Shown piece after piece: positions 1-8,308 of a stretch of DNA of 64,000 nucleotides. The stretch is from Planktothrix tepida PCC 9214. GTDB taxonomy: Bacteria > Cyanobacteriota > Cyanobacteriia > Cyanobacteriales > Microcoleaceae. A program made the translations under genes and the position numbers. The stretch spans positions 374,158-438,157 of the forward strand of contig NZ_LN889812.1 in assembly GCF_900009145.1 (NCBI RefSeq). Direction: 5' to 3'. Below the pieces are notes generated by a model that was not told where the DNA came from, searched no databases, and saw only the letters and a list, made by a program, of their open reading frames with translations. Numbering within the stretch: position 1 is the first letter of the stretch; each line of letters begins with the position of its first letter.

Positions 1-206
1 CCTCTTCTGTCACTCTCCGGTTTTTCCTATGATTAGTAATTTCCAAAGCCACGTTATAGTCAACAGTCTGGGATGTGGCGATCGCATTTTGACTAATTTC
101 GCACTCTCAGGAATTGCTACTGAGAAAAAATAACGCGATCACTTGCTCTGTCTAGGCTCTAGGATTCAAAAAATGCAAGGTTTTTCGGAAACTGACAGAA
201 GAGGGA
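1..206. repeat. Inverted-repeat element at the left window edge
   Basis: The first 19 bases (CCTCTTCTGTCACTCTCCG) recur inverted at 188-206, with 17 of 19 positions matching. They enclose about 170 bp that contain a HIP1 site but no convincing gene. The arms could be the ends of a MITE or of a decayed insertion sequence. The left arm lies on the window edge, so the element may extend further left. No target duplication can be tested. Confidence 0.45.
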
Positions 207-269
207 TATATCGATCCCTAGCTGAAAAGCTTATTCCGGTTGACAGTTAAGCGATATTGTATCAGAGAA

Positions 270-300
270 AGGGTGCGTAAGGCTTCGCCTTACGCACCCT
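270..300. repeat. GGTGCG palindrome, possible terminator of the downstream minus-strand gene
   Basis: AGGGTGCGTAAGGC (270-283) pairs perfectly with 287-300 across a 3-nt TTC loop, giving a 14-bp stem. It lies 7 bp beyond the stop codon of the minus-strand hydrolase gene, so it could end that transcript, although no strong U-run follows on the minus strand. A related palindrome is at 6583-6616, so this is probably also a dispersed cyanobacterial repeat. Confidence 0.6.
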
Positions 301-306
301 ACAATT

Positions 307-3198
307 TTAATTTTTAATTTTTCGTTCTCCGTACCGTAACAACATCTCAATACTCGCCAAACGATTTCCCCAACTAGAGACTTGATAGGGACGTTCTAAG
401 GCTTGTAAACGCATAGAAGTTTGGAATTGTTTTTGAAAGGTTGCTAACTTTTGTTGAGCAATTCCTAGAGTTTGAGGAGAGGGGTTATCCTCTAACTGTT
501 TTAAAGTTTGTGCTAAATCTTCTGCTTGGGTACTCAAGGCTTTTAGTTCCCCATCTCGAATCCAAAGTTGATCATTAGATAACAGAAAACTCCATTCTCG
601 TTTTAATGCTAAATACCGATCATGGGCTGCTGCAAAAGGTTGGCGATAGGGAATTGGAGGTTGAGTTTGGGAAGAAGAATTTTGAGTTTTGTGGAAATAG
701 TTTTGTAAATTATTACCAATGGTTTCAACGGCAAAAATTGAATAGCCTCCGGTTGATAAATCCCGTAAGGATTGTAATTGATCAATCGCTACAATTTCAG
801 GAAGATTCAATAATTTAATCGCTGGACTAATTAACGCCGATCCCAACCGTTGTTCCTGAGTTAAAGGCTGAGTAATTCGTTTTAAACGGTTTGTATCCAT
901 CGCATAAGTCATGGGTACAATTAAATCGACATAACCTTGTTTTGCCCACACTTCCCAATGTTGTTGAATTTTTAGAATTCGTTCCTGTTCAGGATGGGGA
1001 AATACCGCAACGGATAAAATTACATTGGGTTTTTGCTGTTTTAAAAATTGTGAAACTTCGGCTACAAAAGAAGTGACTTGATTGGTTTTAAATTGCGTCC
1101 ATTGATTCCATAATTGAGGATTTTTGGGTGTAATATTAACCGGATCAACTCCCGTTAATTGTCGAAATTGTTCCCGTCCGGCTTTGCCATAACCATAGGT
1201 GTAATTTCCCCCTGGATCTTGGAAGGGATAACGAATATAATCTAACTGTAAACCATCAACATTATAGGCTGTAATTTCATTAATTAAACGGAGAAGATAA
1301 GCTCTAGCTTCTCGGTTTGCTGGATCAAGATAAACTTTATGATCGCGGCTATTTCTTAACTCTCCATAATTATTAATATTTACCCAATCAGGATGGGCTT
1401 GAATGACCGGACTTAAAAAACTACTGGGTTGTCCTAAAATTTGATTATGGCGATCATTTCCTACCGCAAATACCCAGATCCAAGCGTGTAATTCCATTCC
1501 CCGTTCATGGGCTAATTTCACGGCGGCTTCTAACGGGTTCCATCCTCGAATTAAGGGGTTTTGTTGAGGAGCAATATGACTGGGATAAATTGGATAACCC
1601 GCATTAATGGTTTCAAAATAAACTGTATTAATTCCCGCCGACGCTAACCGATCAAAGACTTGCGCCAGTCCCGCTTCACCCCCCGCTTTAACAATGGTTC
1701 CTCGGTCTAACCAAACCGCCCGAATTTCTGCTCCTAAGCGTTCTCCTTCAGTGGGATAATGTTGCCATAATTGTTGACGAATTTCTAACCATTGACGACG
1801 AGCTTCCCCCCAATTTTGATGAGCAACTAATTCAGGAAAATCCTTGATCACCTGTCGAGCTTTGGTAATAATTGCATCTGATTGCTGGAAATTAGCACTG
1901 GCTAAACTACCTCCCTGAGCAGCCATTAATTGAGTAGAAGCGACTTGTAAATTAATCGGAACATTACCCGAATTTGAGGCAATTAACGCATTTTCAAATC
2001 GTCCTAATAAATCGACTAATTCCTGACGCATTGCGATCGCCGTTAATTCCTCAATGGGTTCATTTCCGGGCTGTACTTCTAACCCCGCAGGTGCCGTTTG
2101 TTCGGAAGGGTCAATAAAGCTACTAGGAACGGCCGGAGTATTGGGTAACGTCCGAGTGGCGGTGACAGTCGGTGGTGGCGGTGTCGTTGCACGAGGAGGA
2201 GAAGGCGGTATCTGGGGAACGACCGGAGCAGTAACGGAGCGGGGTGAAGGGGCAATAGCCGTTGGCTTGACCGTTGGTGTTATCGGTTGGGGTAGGTTGG
2301 TATTGGAACGGGTCGGGACAGCAGGAGGAGGTGTGGGGTTAGGACGAGTTGCCACTGGGGGCGGAGGTGTGGGATTAGGACGGGTTGCCACAGGCGGCTG
2401 TGAAGTAGGAACCAGAGGGGTCACGGGTACAGGTGGCGGGACAACTGGAGAACTCGCGACGGGAGTTGTGGCTGTTGTCCCTAAACCATGACGACTGACG
2501 GCGGCTTGTAACCACACAATATCCATATCCGCCGAGGATTGATTTCCCCAACGCCAGCCTAAATAAGTTGATTTTTGGGTGGTAATCACCGCCGGAGAAC
2601 TGCCACTGGCTTCCCAAATCCCTGCGGTATAACTTTCTAAGGTGGTGGGAATTAGAACCCCCCCTTCAACGGGGTTTGGGTTTTGTTGCGTTGGCCCCCA
2701 AGTGGTGAGGGAGGGGCAAAGGGTATCTCGACTGCGACAGCGATTTTTAGCGACTTGGGGTTTAGCGGGGACGGTGAGGGGAAAAGCCCAATAGGAACCT
2801 AAAATTGAGCGCAGCAGTTGACGGACTAAGGGGGTAGACCGTTCTCCCACAGGGCCACTGGCGATGACCTGTCCCCCTTGTTTGGCCCACTCTTGCAGAA
2901 TTTTGGCTTGTTCGGTTTTAATTACTGTTGTATTGGGTAGGAATAAAACACGAATTCCTTGAAGATCGGCAATGCTTTTAATCGTGTTTAAATCAACAGT
3001 TTGATAGGGAATTCGGCTGGCTTTTAACCGTTGTTCAATGGTATTCCATTCGGCGAGTTGTTCGCTGTCACGAATCACCCCTAACGTTGCGTTGGCTTGG
3101 CTGAGGGAGGTTAGGGGAATCGATAATTGTAAAATTGTACTGGCAAGAGTCCCCAGGAGAATCTGTTTAAAAAACGTTTGCGATCGCCGTTGAACCAT
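307..3198 (-). CDS. Exported family 10 glycosyl hydrolase-like (GHL10) protein
   Basis: 963 residues. Residues 1-37 look like a signal peptide (basic MVQRR start, hydrophobic core, cleavage near SQANA), so the protein is probably exported. A Pro/Thr/Val-rich low-complexity linker spans about 245-370. The C-terminal half, about 490-830, matches the GHL10 (DUF187) TIM-barrel-like family: IRAVWLDRG at its start, AGINTVYFETINAGYPIYPS, a LHAWIWVFAVG strand, VDGLQLDYIRYP near 650, and VDLIVPMTYAMDTN near 760. These domains are thought to act on polysaccharide or peptidoglycan-like substrates; the substrate here is unknown. The ATG at 3198 is followed by a HIP1 octamer inside the signal-peptide codons. 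The gene is single, with the GGTGCG palindrome just past its stop. Confidence 0.85.
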   Translation of the reverse strand: MVQRRSQTFFKQILLGTLASTILQLSIPLTSLSQANATLGVIRDSEQLAEWNTIEQRLKASRIPYQTVDLNTIKSIADLQGIRVLFLPNTTVIKTEQAKILQEWAKQGGQVIASGPVGERSTPLVRQLLRSILGSYWAFPLTVPAKPQVAKNRCRSRDTLCPSLTTWGPTQQNPNPVEGGVLIPTTLESYTAGIWEASGSSPAVITTQKSTYLGWRWGNQSSADMDIVWLQAAVSRHGLGTTATTPVASSPVVPPPVPVTPLVPTSQPPVATRPNPTPPPPVATRPNPTPPPAVPTRSNTNLPQPITPTVKPTAIAPSPRSVTAPVVPQIPPSPPRATTPPPPTVTATRTLPNTPAVPSSFIDPSEQTAPAGLEVQPGNEPIEELTAIAMRQELVDLLGRFENALIASNSGNVPINLQVASTQLMAAQGGSLASANFQQSDAIITKARQVIKDFPELVAHQNWGEARRQWLEIRQQLWQHYPTEGERLGAEIRAVWLDRGTIVKAGGEAGLAQVFDRLASAGINTVYFETINAGYPIYPSHIAPQQNPLIRGWNPLEAAVKLAHERGMELHAWIWVFAVGNDRHNQILGQPSSFLSPVIQAHPDWVNINNYGELRNSRDHKVYLDPANREARAYLLRLINEITAYNVDGLQLDYIRYPFQDPGGNYTYGYGKAGREQFRQLTGVDPVNITPKNPQLWNQWTQFKTNQVTSFVAEVSQFLKQQKPNVILSVAVFPHPEQERILKIQQHWEVWAKQGYVDLIVPMTYAMDTNRLKRITQPLTQEQRLGSALISPAIKLLNLPEIVAIDQLQSLRDLSTGGYSIFAVETIGNNLQNYFHKTQNSSSQTQPPIPYRQPFAAAHDRYLALKREWSFLLSNDQLWIRDGELKALSTQAEDLAQTLKQLEDNPSPQTLGIAQQKLATFQKQFQTSMRLQALERPYQVSSWGNRLASIEMLLRYGERKIKN

Positions 3199-3390
3199 TG
3201 GTTTCTATTAATTTTTGACTAATAAAATAAAACGAAGTGGTATATCATAAATAGACAGAATTGTCAAGTCTATTTTTCCAGACTAAACCTTAATTTCTGC
3301 CCAATTCCCTCTCATTCCAATTCCACACCCCTAAAATTGGAGGAGTCTTACACAAATCTTTACTATTCTATCAGGGATAGGAGTCAAAAC

Positions 3391-3444
3391 GATAAACTCG
3401 ATTTAGATGTTTGTTGCTTTAATCGTGCTTTTGATCATCCCTTG
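3391..3444 (+). pseudogene. Remnant of a PIN-like toxin N-terminus
   Basis: The translation D-KLDLDVCCFNRAFDHP strongly resembles the N-terminus of a cyanobacterial PIN-like family that normally starts M-K/R-(V/I)YLDVCCLNRPFDD. The first Asp would be a metal ligand of the nuclease fold. The start codon is lost: GAT sits where ATG should be, which a one-base deletion in ACGATGAAA would explain. A ribosome-site-like TAGGAG survives at about 3378. Similarity stops after about 16 codons. The rest of 3199-3543 holds only AT-rich promoter-like sequence for the diverging minus-strand gene. Confidence 0.5.
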
Positions 3445-3543
3445 CTAAAGAGAGCAACCTGTTATATTAATAATCTTAATGTTGCCATCTCAAATCCTAT
3501 AACTTGGTTAATGTCCGTCTTTCAATCTGAAGGAGACTCTAAT

Positions 3544-3816
3544 ATGGAAACTATGAAATTGCGATCGCATATTGGAATCAATGGCATATTGCAAATCCAA
3601 ATACCTACCGATCTTAAAAATACTTCTGTTGAAGTGGTAGTCGTTTTAGAGCCGTTACCATCTGAGGAAACTCAACCCCAGTATAACGCTTGGGGAAAAC
3701 TAACAACTAAAGAATCAATGACTGAAGCCGTTACCCAAATCCAACAATTAGGAAAAACAGTAGGATTGGATAAAAATTCAATTCGAGAAATGATTGAAGA
3801 AGGACGTAGGTTTTAA
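3544..3816 (+). CDS. Orphan type II antitoxin-like protein
   Basis: 90 residues. The start METMKLRSHIGINGILQ is chosen because a GAAGGAG ribosome site lies about 7 nt upstream; a longer frame from a TTG at 3337 would run through the PIN remnant. The N-terminus (GINGILQIQIPTDLKNTSVEVVVVLEP) looks like the beta-rich DNA-binding part of a small antitoxin. The C-terminal tail, with GLDKNSIREMIEEGRRF, resembles the toxin-binding segment of VapB-type proteins. Its stop overlaps the start of a PIN toxin gene (TAATG), the usual antitoxin-toxin arrangement, but that toxin is truncated. It is therefore probably a relic antitoxin without a partner. Confidence 0.65.
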   Translation: METMKLRSHIGINGILQIQIPTDLKNTSVEVVVVLEPLPSEETQPQYNAWGKLTTKESMTEAVTQIQQLGKTVGLDKNSIREMIEEGRRF

Positions 3817-3917
3817 TGCGGTTTATATTAGATTGTTCAGTAGCAATTAGTTGGTGTTTGGTGGATGAAAATAATAGCAAAATTATGAGCTCTTCTTCTC
3901 AACAGAGTCTAGCATGA
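3816..3917 (+). pseudogene. Truncated PIN-domain (VapC-type) toxin
   Basis: The start overlaps the antitoxin stop (TAATG). The first 20 codons read MRFILDCSVAISWCLVDENN, a typical PIN beginning with the first catalytic Asp at position 6 and the conserved SW pair. The frame then degenerates (SKIMSSSSQQSLA) and stops after 33 codons, whereas a working VapC has about 130. The remaining acidic residues of the active site are absent, so it cannot be an active RNase. The deletion brings it next to the minus-strand WD40 gene 20 bp away. Confidence 0.75.
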
Positions 3918-3937
3918 TCATTCTCAACAAAAAGTCC

Positions 3938-5344
3938 TCATTCGTCATCTTGACAAATTTTTAAGCGTTCTCGTTCATCTGGACGATTAGCAAAGTAACT
4001 TGATAACCAATTACAACCTCTTTCAAGGAGTTCATCTAAGTTTTGAGGAACAGACCAAACGACAACTTTATTATCTTCTCCAACAATAGCCACATATCGC
4101 CAATCAGGACTAAAACGTGCAAGAACCCCATAGTCAGGATGAGGGTTAACTTCCCATCGAGCTAATTTCCGACCGAGTAAATCATAAATTTCTACTACTC
4201 CATTTTTAGTAATTATAGCGATCCTTTGTCCATCTGGACTAAAGCTAAAATATCCTAATTGGCTGACTTTCAAAACAGTTAAAATTTTACTCGACAATTC
4301 CCAAATATATACGATTCTGTCTTGATCTATTCCAGCAATATGTTGACCATCTGGGCTTAAGATTGCATTAAAAATTGAGTCATAAATTTTATCCTTTAAT
4401 TTTAATAAATTTTTACCTGAACTATTATTAATCAAAATTGTCCCATCTTTTTCAGTTTCAACTTTAAGGTTTTCGCCAATTTGAGGGTTACTTTGAGCAG
4501 GACTTTGATGATTAGTGTTCTCAGTGTTTAATAATTGGCCTGACAAGCTCCAAGTCTGAACATTTTTATTTGTTAAGACATCAATCGTTTTACCATCCTG
4601 ATTAAAATTGACTCTATTAATATAATCTGACTGGGTTTTGATTGAATTTAAAATTTGACCTGAAAATGTCCAAACTTGAGCAATTCCATCTTTTTCAATT
4701 GTAGCAATGTACTTATTGTCAGGACTAAAAATAACATCTCTAACCGTATTTTTGCTATTTTTAAGTTGAGTAACCTGACGACCTGATACATCCCAAAGGC
4801 GAATTAGGCTATCTTCTCCATAAGTAATTAAACTTTTATTGTCAGGACTAAAATCAATAGAAAGTACAGTTCCTCGATGTCCTGTCAGTTCAAGCTGTTC
4901 TTGACCTGATAAATCCCAAAGGCGAATTTTACCATCTGCCCCACCTGTTGCAATGAGTTGACTATTAGGGCTAAAACTCACTGATGCAACACTTCCTCGA
5001 TGTCTTTTAAGTTCTGCTATTTGTTCACCTGAAAAATTCCAAACTCTAGCAATACCATCTTTTCCAGCAGTTACTAACTGTTTGCTATTAGGGCTAAAAC
5101 TGACATCTAAAACACCAGATTTATGACCTTTAAGTTCTGCCAAGAGTTTTCCTGATATATTCCAAAGATAAGCTTGACCATCGGGTTCAGTCGTTGCAAG
5201 AAACTGACTATCTAAACTAAAGTTAACTTTATAGCCTTTGAGTTTTGCTATAGGCTGACCTGACCAATTCCAAATGGTAGGCATAGAGCCACCTTCTGAC
5301 GTTACAATATATTGACCATTAGGGGTAACGCGCACGTCGCCCAA
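3938..5344 (-). CDS. WD40 beta-propeller protein, probably N-terminally truncated
   Basis: About 468 residues made almost entirely of WD40 repeats of the pattern SGQxxAxLKGHxGxVxxVxFSPDxxxxxTxGxDGxxRLWDxSG. At least seven to eight blades are visible, with divergent ones near 230-300. The C-terminus (LDELLERGCNWLSSYF near 435) is the closing motif often found in large cyanobacterial WD40 proteins that carry NTPase or caspase-like domains. There is no in-frame ATG before the repeats: the frame opens after a TAA at 5396-5398, and the only early starts are TTG (5344) and GTG (5335). It therefore looks like the propeller half of a larger gene that lost its 5' part. HIP1 sites lie in the upstream stretch. 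Confidence 0.7.
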   Translation of the reverse strand: MGDVRVTPNGQYIVTSEGGSMPTIWNWSGQPIAKLKGYKVNFSLDSQFLATTEPDGQAYLWNISGKLLAELKGHKSGVLDVSFSPNSKQLVTAGKDGIARVWNFSGEQIAELKRHRGSVASVSFSPNSQLIATGGADGKIRLWDLSGQEQLELTGHRGTVLSIDFSPDNKSLITYGEDSLIRLWDVSGRQVTQLKNSKNTVRDVIFSPDNKYIATIEKDGIAQVWTFSGQILNSIKTQSDYINRVNFNQDGKTIDVLTNKNVQTWSLSGQLLNTENTNHQSPAQSNPQIGENLKVETEKDGTILINNSSGKNLLKLKDKIYDSIFNAILSPDGQHIAGIDQDRIVYIWELSSKILTVLKVSQLGYFSFSPDGQRIAIITKNGVVEIYDLLGRKLARWEVNPHPDYGVLARFSPDWRYVAIVGEDNKVVVWSVPQNLDELLERGCNWLSSYFANRPDERERLKICQDDE

Positions 5345-5471
5345 GATATCCGTTAAAAAAAGCGATCGCTCATTAATTTTATCCGGCGATCGCTTTTAGA
5401 AATTCGGTTTTTATTATAACCTTTGCTAATCGTTATAGCGGTATGCGATCGCGTAGCCACAACAATCTTAG

Positions 5472-6473
5472 TTAATTAACAATTCCAGCTTTAAAAACTC
5501 GACCAATAACATCTTCAATCGGAGGATCACTCACGGTTAAATCAAGGACATTGAATTCAGCTAATATTTTAGCAACCGTAGCCGTTAAAGTATCCCGTTC
5601 TACTAATAATCGTACCACTTGACCTTCCATCGATTCTATTTCTCCATAGGTTAATAATTTCTGCTGACAGCTTGCTAAGGTATCTCCTGAACAATGCTCT
5701 AATTCTATTTTCACTTCTCGATAGGGGGCAAATCGTTCTAATAAACCTTCTAAACTACCATCATAAATAAGCTGTCCTTGATGAATTAAAATCACTCGTT
5801 TACACAGTGCTGTAATATCCGCCATATAATGACTGGTTAACAACACCGTTGCTTGATAACGGCGATTATATTCCGCTAAAAATTCCCGCACATTCACTTG
5901 AGCATTGACATCTAATCCTAACGTCGGTTCATCTAAAAATAAGACTTGCGGACGATGTAATAAAGCTGCCATTAATTCGGCTTTCATCCGTTCCCCTAAA
6001 GACAATTTTCTAACGGGTTGTTTTAACTTTCCTTCTAGGGATAACATCTCCGTTAATTCCCCCACCCGTTGCCGATATTCCGCATCCGATAGTCCATAAA
6101 CAGCCGCATTAATTTTCAAAGAATCTAAGGTGGGTAAATCCCAAATTAATTGTTGTTTTTGCCCCATAACTAGGGTGATTTTTTGTAAAAATTTAGATTG
6201 ACGTTTAAAGGGGGTATGGTGAGCCACTTCAACAAATCCACTAGAGGGATAAATTAACCCGGTTAGCATTTTTAATGTGGTGGTTTTTCCGGCCCCATTT
6301 GCCCCTAGAAATCCAACCACTTCACCGGATTCAATTTTAAAGGACACCCCCTGAACAGCCTGGACATTCCGATAGGTTCGTTTGAAGAAATGGCGAATTG
6401 TTCCTCGAAATCCAGGCTCTTTAATCGCAACGGGATAAACTTTACTTAATTGTTCAGCAACAATAATTGACAT
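5472..6473 (-). CDS. ABC-2 type transporter ATP-binding protein
   Basis: About 333 residues from the preferred ATG at 6473 (MSIIVAEQLSKVYPVAIKEPG); an ATG 10 codons earlier borders a repeat element and is less likely. It shows Walker A GANGAGKTT, Q-loop region MGQKQQL, signature LSLGERMKAEL, Walker B VLFLDEP and the switch His in LLTSHYM. The (K/S)xYPVAIKEPGFRGTxxHFFKRTYR start is typical of ATPases that pair with two ABC-2 permeases, usually annotated as viologen or drug export or of unknown substrate. No permease gene is adjacent, so the partner must be encoded elsewhere. The substrate cannot be read from the sequence. Confidence 0.85.
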   Translation of the reverse strand: MSIIVAEQLSKVYPVAIKEPGFRGTIRHFFKRTYRNVQAVQGVSFKIESGEVVGFLGANGAGKTTTLKMLTGLIYPSSGFVEVAHHTPFKRQSKFLQKITLVMGQKQQLIWDLPTLDSLKINAAVYGLSDAEYRQRVGELTEMLSLEGKLKQPVRKLSLGERMKAELMAALLHRPQVLFLDEPTLGLDVNAQVNVREFLAEYNRRYQATVLLTSHYMADITALCKRVILIHQGQLIYDGSLEGLLERFAPYREVKIELEHCSGDTLASCQQKLLTYGEIESMEGQVVRLLVERDTLTATVAKILAEFNVLDLTVSDPPIEDVIGRVFKAGIVN

Positions 6474-6504
6474 AAATTTATTTAAAATTTTCTGCTTAGA
6501 CATC

Positions 6505-6569
6505 AGAAACCGGGTTTCTGTCGTGATCTTTCGTTGTTGAGTCCAGATTATTTGAGAAACCCGGTTTCT
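6505..6569. repeat. Paired AGAAACCSGGTTTCT palindrome element, copy 1
   Basis: Two 15-bp palindromes, AGAAACCGGGTTTCT (6505-6519) and AGAAACCCGGTTTCT (6555-6569), start 50 bp apart. The second is the reverse complement of the first, so the whole unit forms a long imperfect hairpin. The same arrangement recurs at 19152 and 59637, and a compact form at 55446. It sits just upstream of the ABC ATPase start. Confidence 0.8.
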
Positions 6570-6582
6570 TGTTATAAAATTT

Positions 6583-6616
6583 TAGGGTGCGTTACACTTA
6601 TGGGCAACGCACCCTA
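6583..6616. repeat. GGTGCGTT palindrome
   Basis: TAGGGTGCGTT (6583-6593) is inverted at 6606-6616 around a 12-nt loop. It has the same core as the hairpin at 270-300. It lies downstream of the minus-strand DUF3318 gene and may end its transcript. Confidence 0.65.
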
Positions 6617-6652
6617 GATAGAATGATTGTGGCTTGATTTAAGCTCAATCAA

Positions 6653-7318
6653 TTAATTAAATACATTTTCTGAACTTGAGGAGGGATCAGTTCCACCTTT
6701 GACTCTGGCTTTAGCTTTAGTTGCACTGCGTTTGAGGGCTTGCAGTCGAGCTTCATAACGCGCTTTTTGACGTTTTTTCGGAGTTTGATCGACTAAAGTT
6801 TTTAACGCACTTCCTAAACTTTTATAGGCATTGGGTAAGGTATAACCGAAACGAGTAGCTAGAGAAATAGCTTTTTCATCGGCGTCTAATGATTCCTGTA
6901 ACGTCCGTTCTCCATTATTTTTTTGATAGAGACGATAGCCTGAAACGCCACATAATGCCAAGGCTAATAAAAGCAGTAGTCCGTCTTGTACCCACAGTTC
7001 TCCGACGGCGCCACCTAAACCAATGGCTAATGCTGCCATTTCCCAGCCATCTCTGGGAATCGTATCATTTTGAATCCGGGCTACTTCATGCCAAAATAGC
7101 AAATTGCGCTGATCCATTGCCAACTGTTCCCAGCGAACCAAGTCAATTTGAATTTCAACTTGATCCTTGCCAATTTCTTCGCAACGGACGAGCGGTGGGT
7201 TAACTTCGACGGTTTTCTCCACCGTCACCCAACTCTGCAACTCAGGGGGAAGTAAGCCTTTTAATCGTCGGAGTTCGCTCATTTCGGCTCTGGCAGTGGA
7301 GGTTGCATAGGATGTCAT
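6653..7318 (-). CDS. DUF3318 family membrane protein
   Basis: 221 residues, full length for this cyanobacterial family of unknown function. The N-terminal cytoplasmic part carries the family hallmarks EMSELRRLKGLLPPELQSWV, RCEEIGKDQVEIQIDLVRW and RNLLFWHEVARIQNDTIPRDGWE. Two hydrophobic segments follow (about 95-135), and then a basic Lys/Arg/Ala-rich tail. The LFWHEVARIQ segment has an HE pair reminiscent of a metalloprotease helix but without the full HExxH, so no catalytic role is claimed. The gene stands alone between the ABC ATPase and a hydrolase pair, all on the minus strand. Confidence 0.85.
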   Translation of the reverse strand: MTSYATSTARAEMSELRRLKGLLPPELQSWVTVEKTVEVNPPLVRCEEIGKDQVEIQIDLVRWEQLAMDQRNLLFWHEVARIQNDTIPRDGWEMAALAIGLGGAVGELWVQDGLLLLLALALCGVSGYRLYQKNNGERTLQESLDADEKAISLATRFGYTLPNAYKSLGSALKTLVDQTPKKRQKARYEARLQALKRSATKAKARVKGGTDPSSSSENVFN

Positions 7319-7412
7319 AGTTTCCGGCTCAACGAAGTTTCCAAAAACAACGGGTTTTCTTACATCTTATTGTATCGTAGTTTGTTTGCAACTATCTTGA
7401 GACAGTCAAGGG

Positions 7413-8297
7413 TTAACCGTCAACCGTGTTTAAAAACTGTCGGACGTTTTGTAAATAGGTTTCGGGATCTTCTAACATGGGAAAATGGGCGGTATCTTTG
7501 AGAATCGCTAACTGAACTTTAGGGTTTAAAGCAGCAGCTTGTCGTCCCATTTCGGCGGGAATAATTTGGTCATGTTCTCCAGCTATTAATAAGGTGGGAA
7601 CGGTTAATTTTTTAAATTCTTCTGGTAGCCATTCTGTTGCTTCTTTACAAACCGAGGTTAAAACGGTTCCATAAGCGGCATCAAAATCAGCTAATAAGAA
7701 ATCTTCTAAAAAGGCTTGGCTTAAGGGTTTAGGAATGGGACGGTGAAGAAATCGAGCCATAAACATTTTATCAACCCCTGGAATTAAGCTTAACCATTTG
7801 GGGCGAAACATGACGACATAACGGCTAAATTTGTGGAAGGCGTTAAAGGTTTTTTCATCATATTCAAAAATGCCACTACAGGTTAAAATCGCTTGTTTGA
7901 CTCGTTGGGGATATCGATTTAAAAATAATAAAGCAATAGAACCCCCCATTGAATGAGCATTCAGATAAATTGTATCTAAATTTAATTGATCTAATAACGT
8001 ACATAAATCTTCAGCATATTCAATTAATTCATAACGTTCTGATGCGCCTGTATCCGTGACAGCCAAGGGTAAATTTGTGCGTCCAAACCCGCGTAAATCA
8101 TAGATTAAACAATCAAATTGATCTGATAACGCTTCGGCGGTACTTTCCCAATATCGTCCTGAACCGCCCCAACCATGAATAAACACCATCACGGGTTTTG
8201 TTCCGGGTTTAGAATTACCTGTTGTCACCCACTCGCAGTAATGCTCGACACCATTCACAGAAATTAAGGTTTTATTTAGATTTGGGGCTACAGTCAT
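7413..8297 (-). CDS. Alpha/beta hydrolase
   Basis: 294 residues with the complete alpha/beta-hydrolase signature: oxyanion loop VFIHGWGGSGRYW (near 38), nucleophile elbow NAHSMGGS (Ser near 117), acid Asp in AGEHDQIIP (near 243) and catalytic His in DTAHFPM (near 271). There is no signal peptide, so it is a cytoplasmic esterase, lipase or C-C hydrolase of unknown substrate. It lies 11 bp downstream of the gene at 8309-8860 on the same strand, so the two are probably co-transcribed. Both encode hydrolase-like folds. Confidence 0.85.
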   Translation of the reverse strand: MTVAPNLNKTLISVNGVEHYCEWVTTGNSKPGTKPVMVFIHGWGGSGRYWESTAEALSDQFDCLIYDLRGFGRTNLPLAVTDTGASERYELIEYAEDLCTLLDQLNLDTIYLNAHSMGGSIALLFLNRYPQRVKQAILTCSGIFEYDEKTFNAFHKFSRYVVMFRPKWLSLIPGVDKMFMARFLHRPIPKPLSQAFLEDFLLADFDAAYGTVLTSVCKEATEWLPEEFKKLTVPTLLIAGEHDQIIPAEMGRQAAALNPKVQLAILKDTAHFPMLEDPETYLQNVRQFLNTVDG

Positions 8298-8308
8298 TTT
8301 CCTAAAGG

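Noticed and set aside
2054-2491. Gly/Val-rich frame antisense to the hydrolase gene
   Set aside because: It is the mirror of the Pro/Thr-rich linker of the minus-strand protein. Low complexity, no ribosome site and no recognisable domain.
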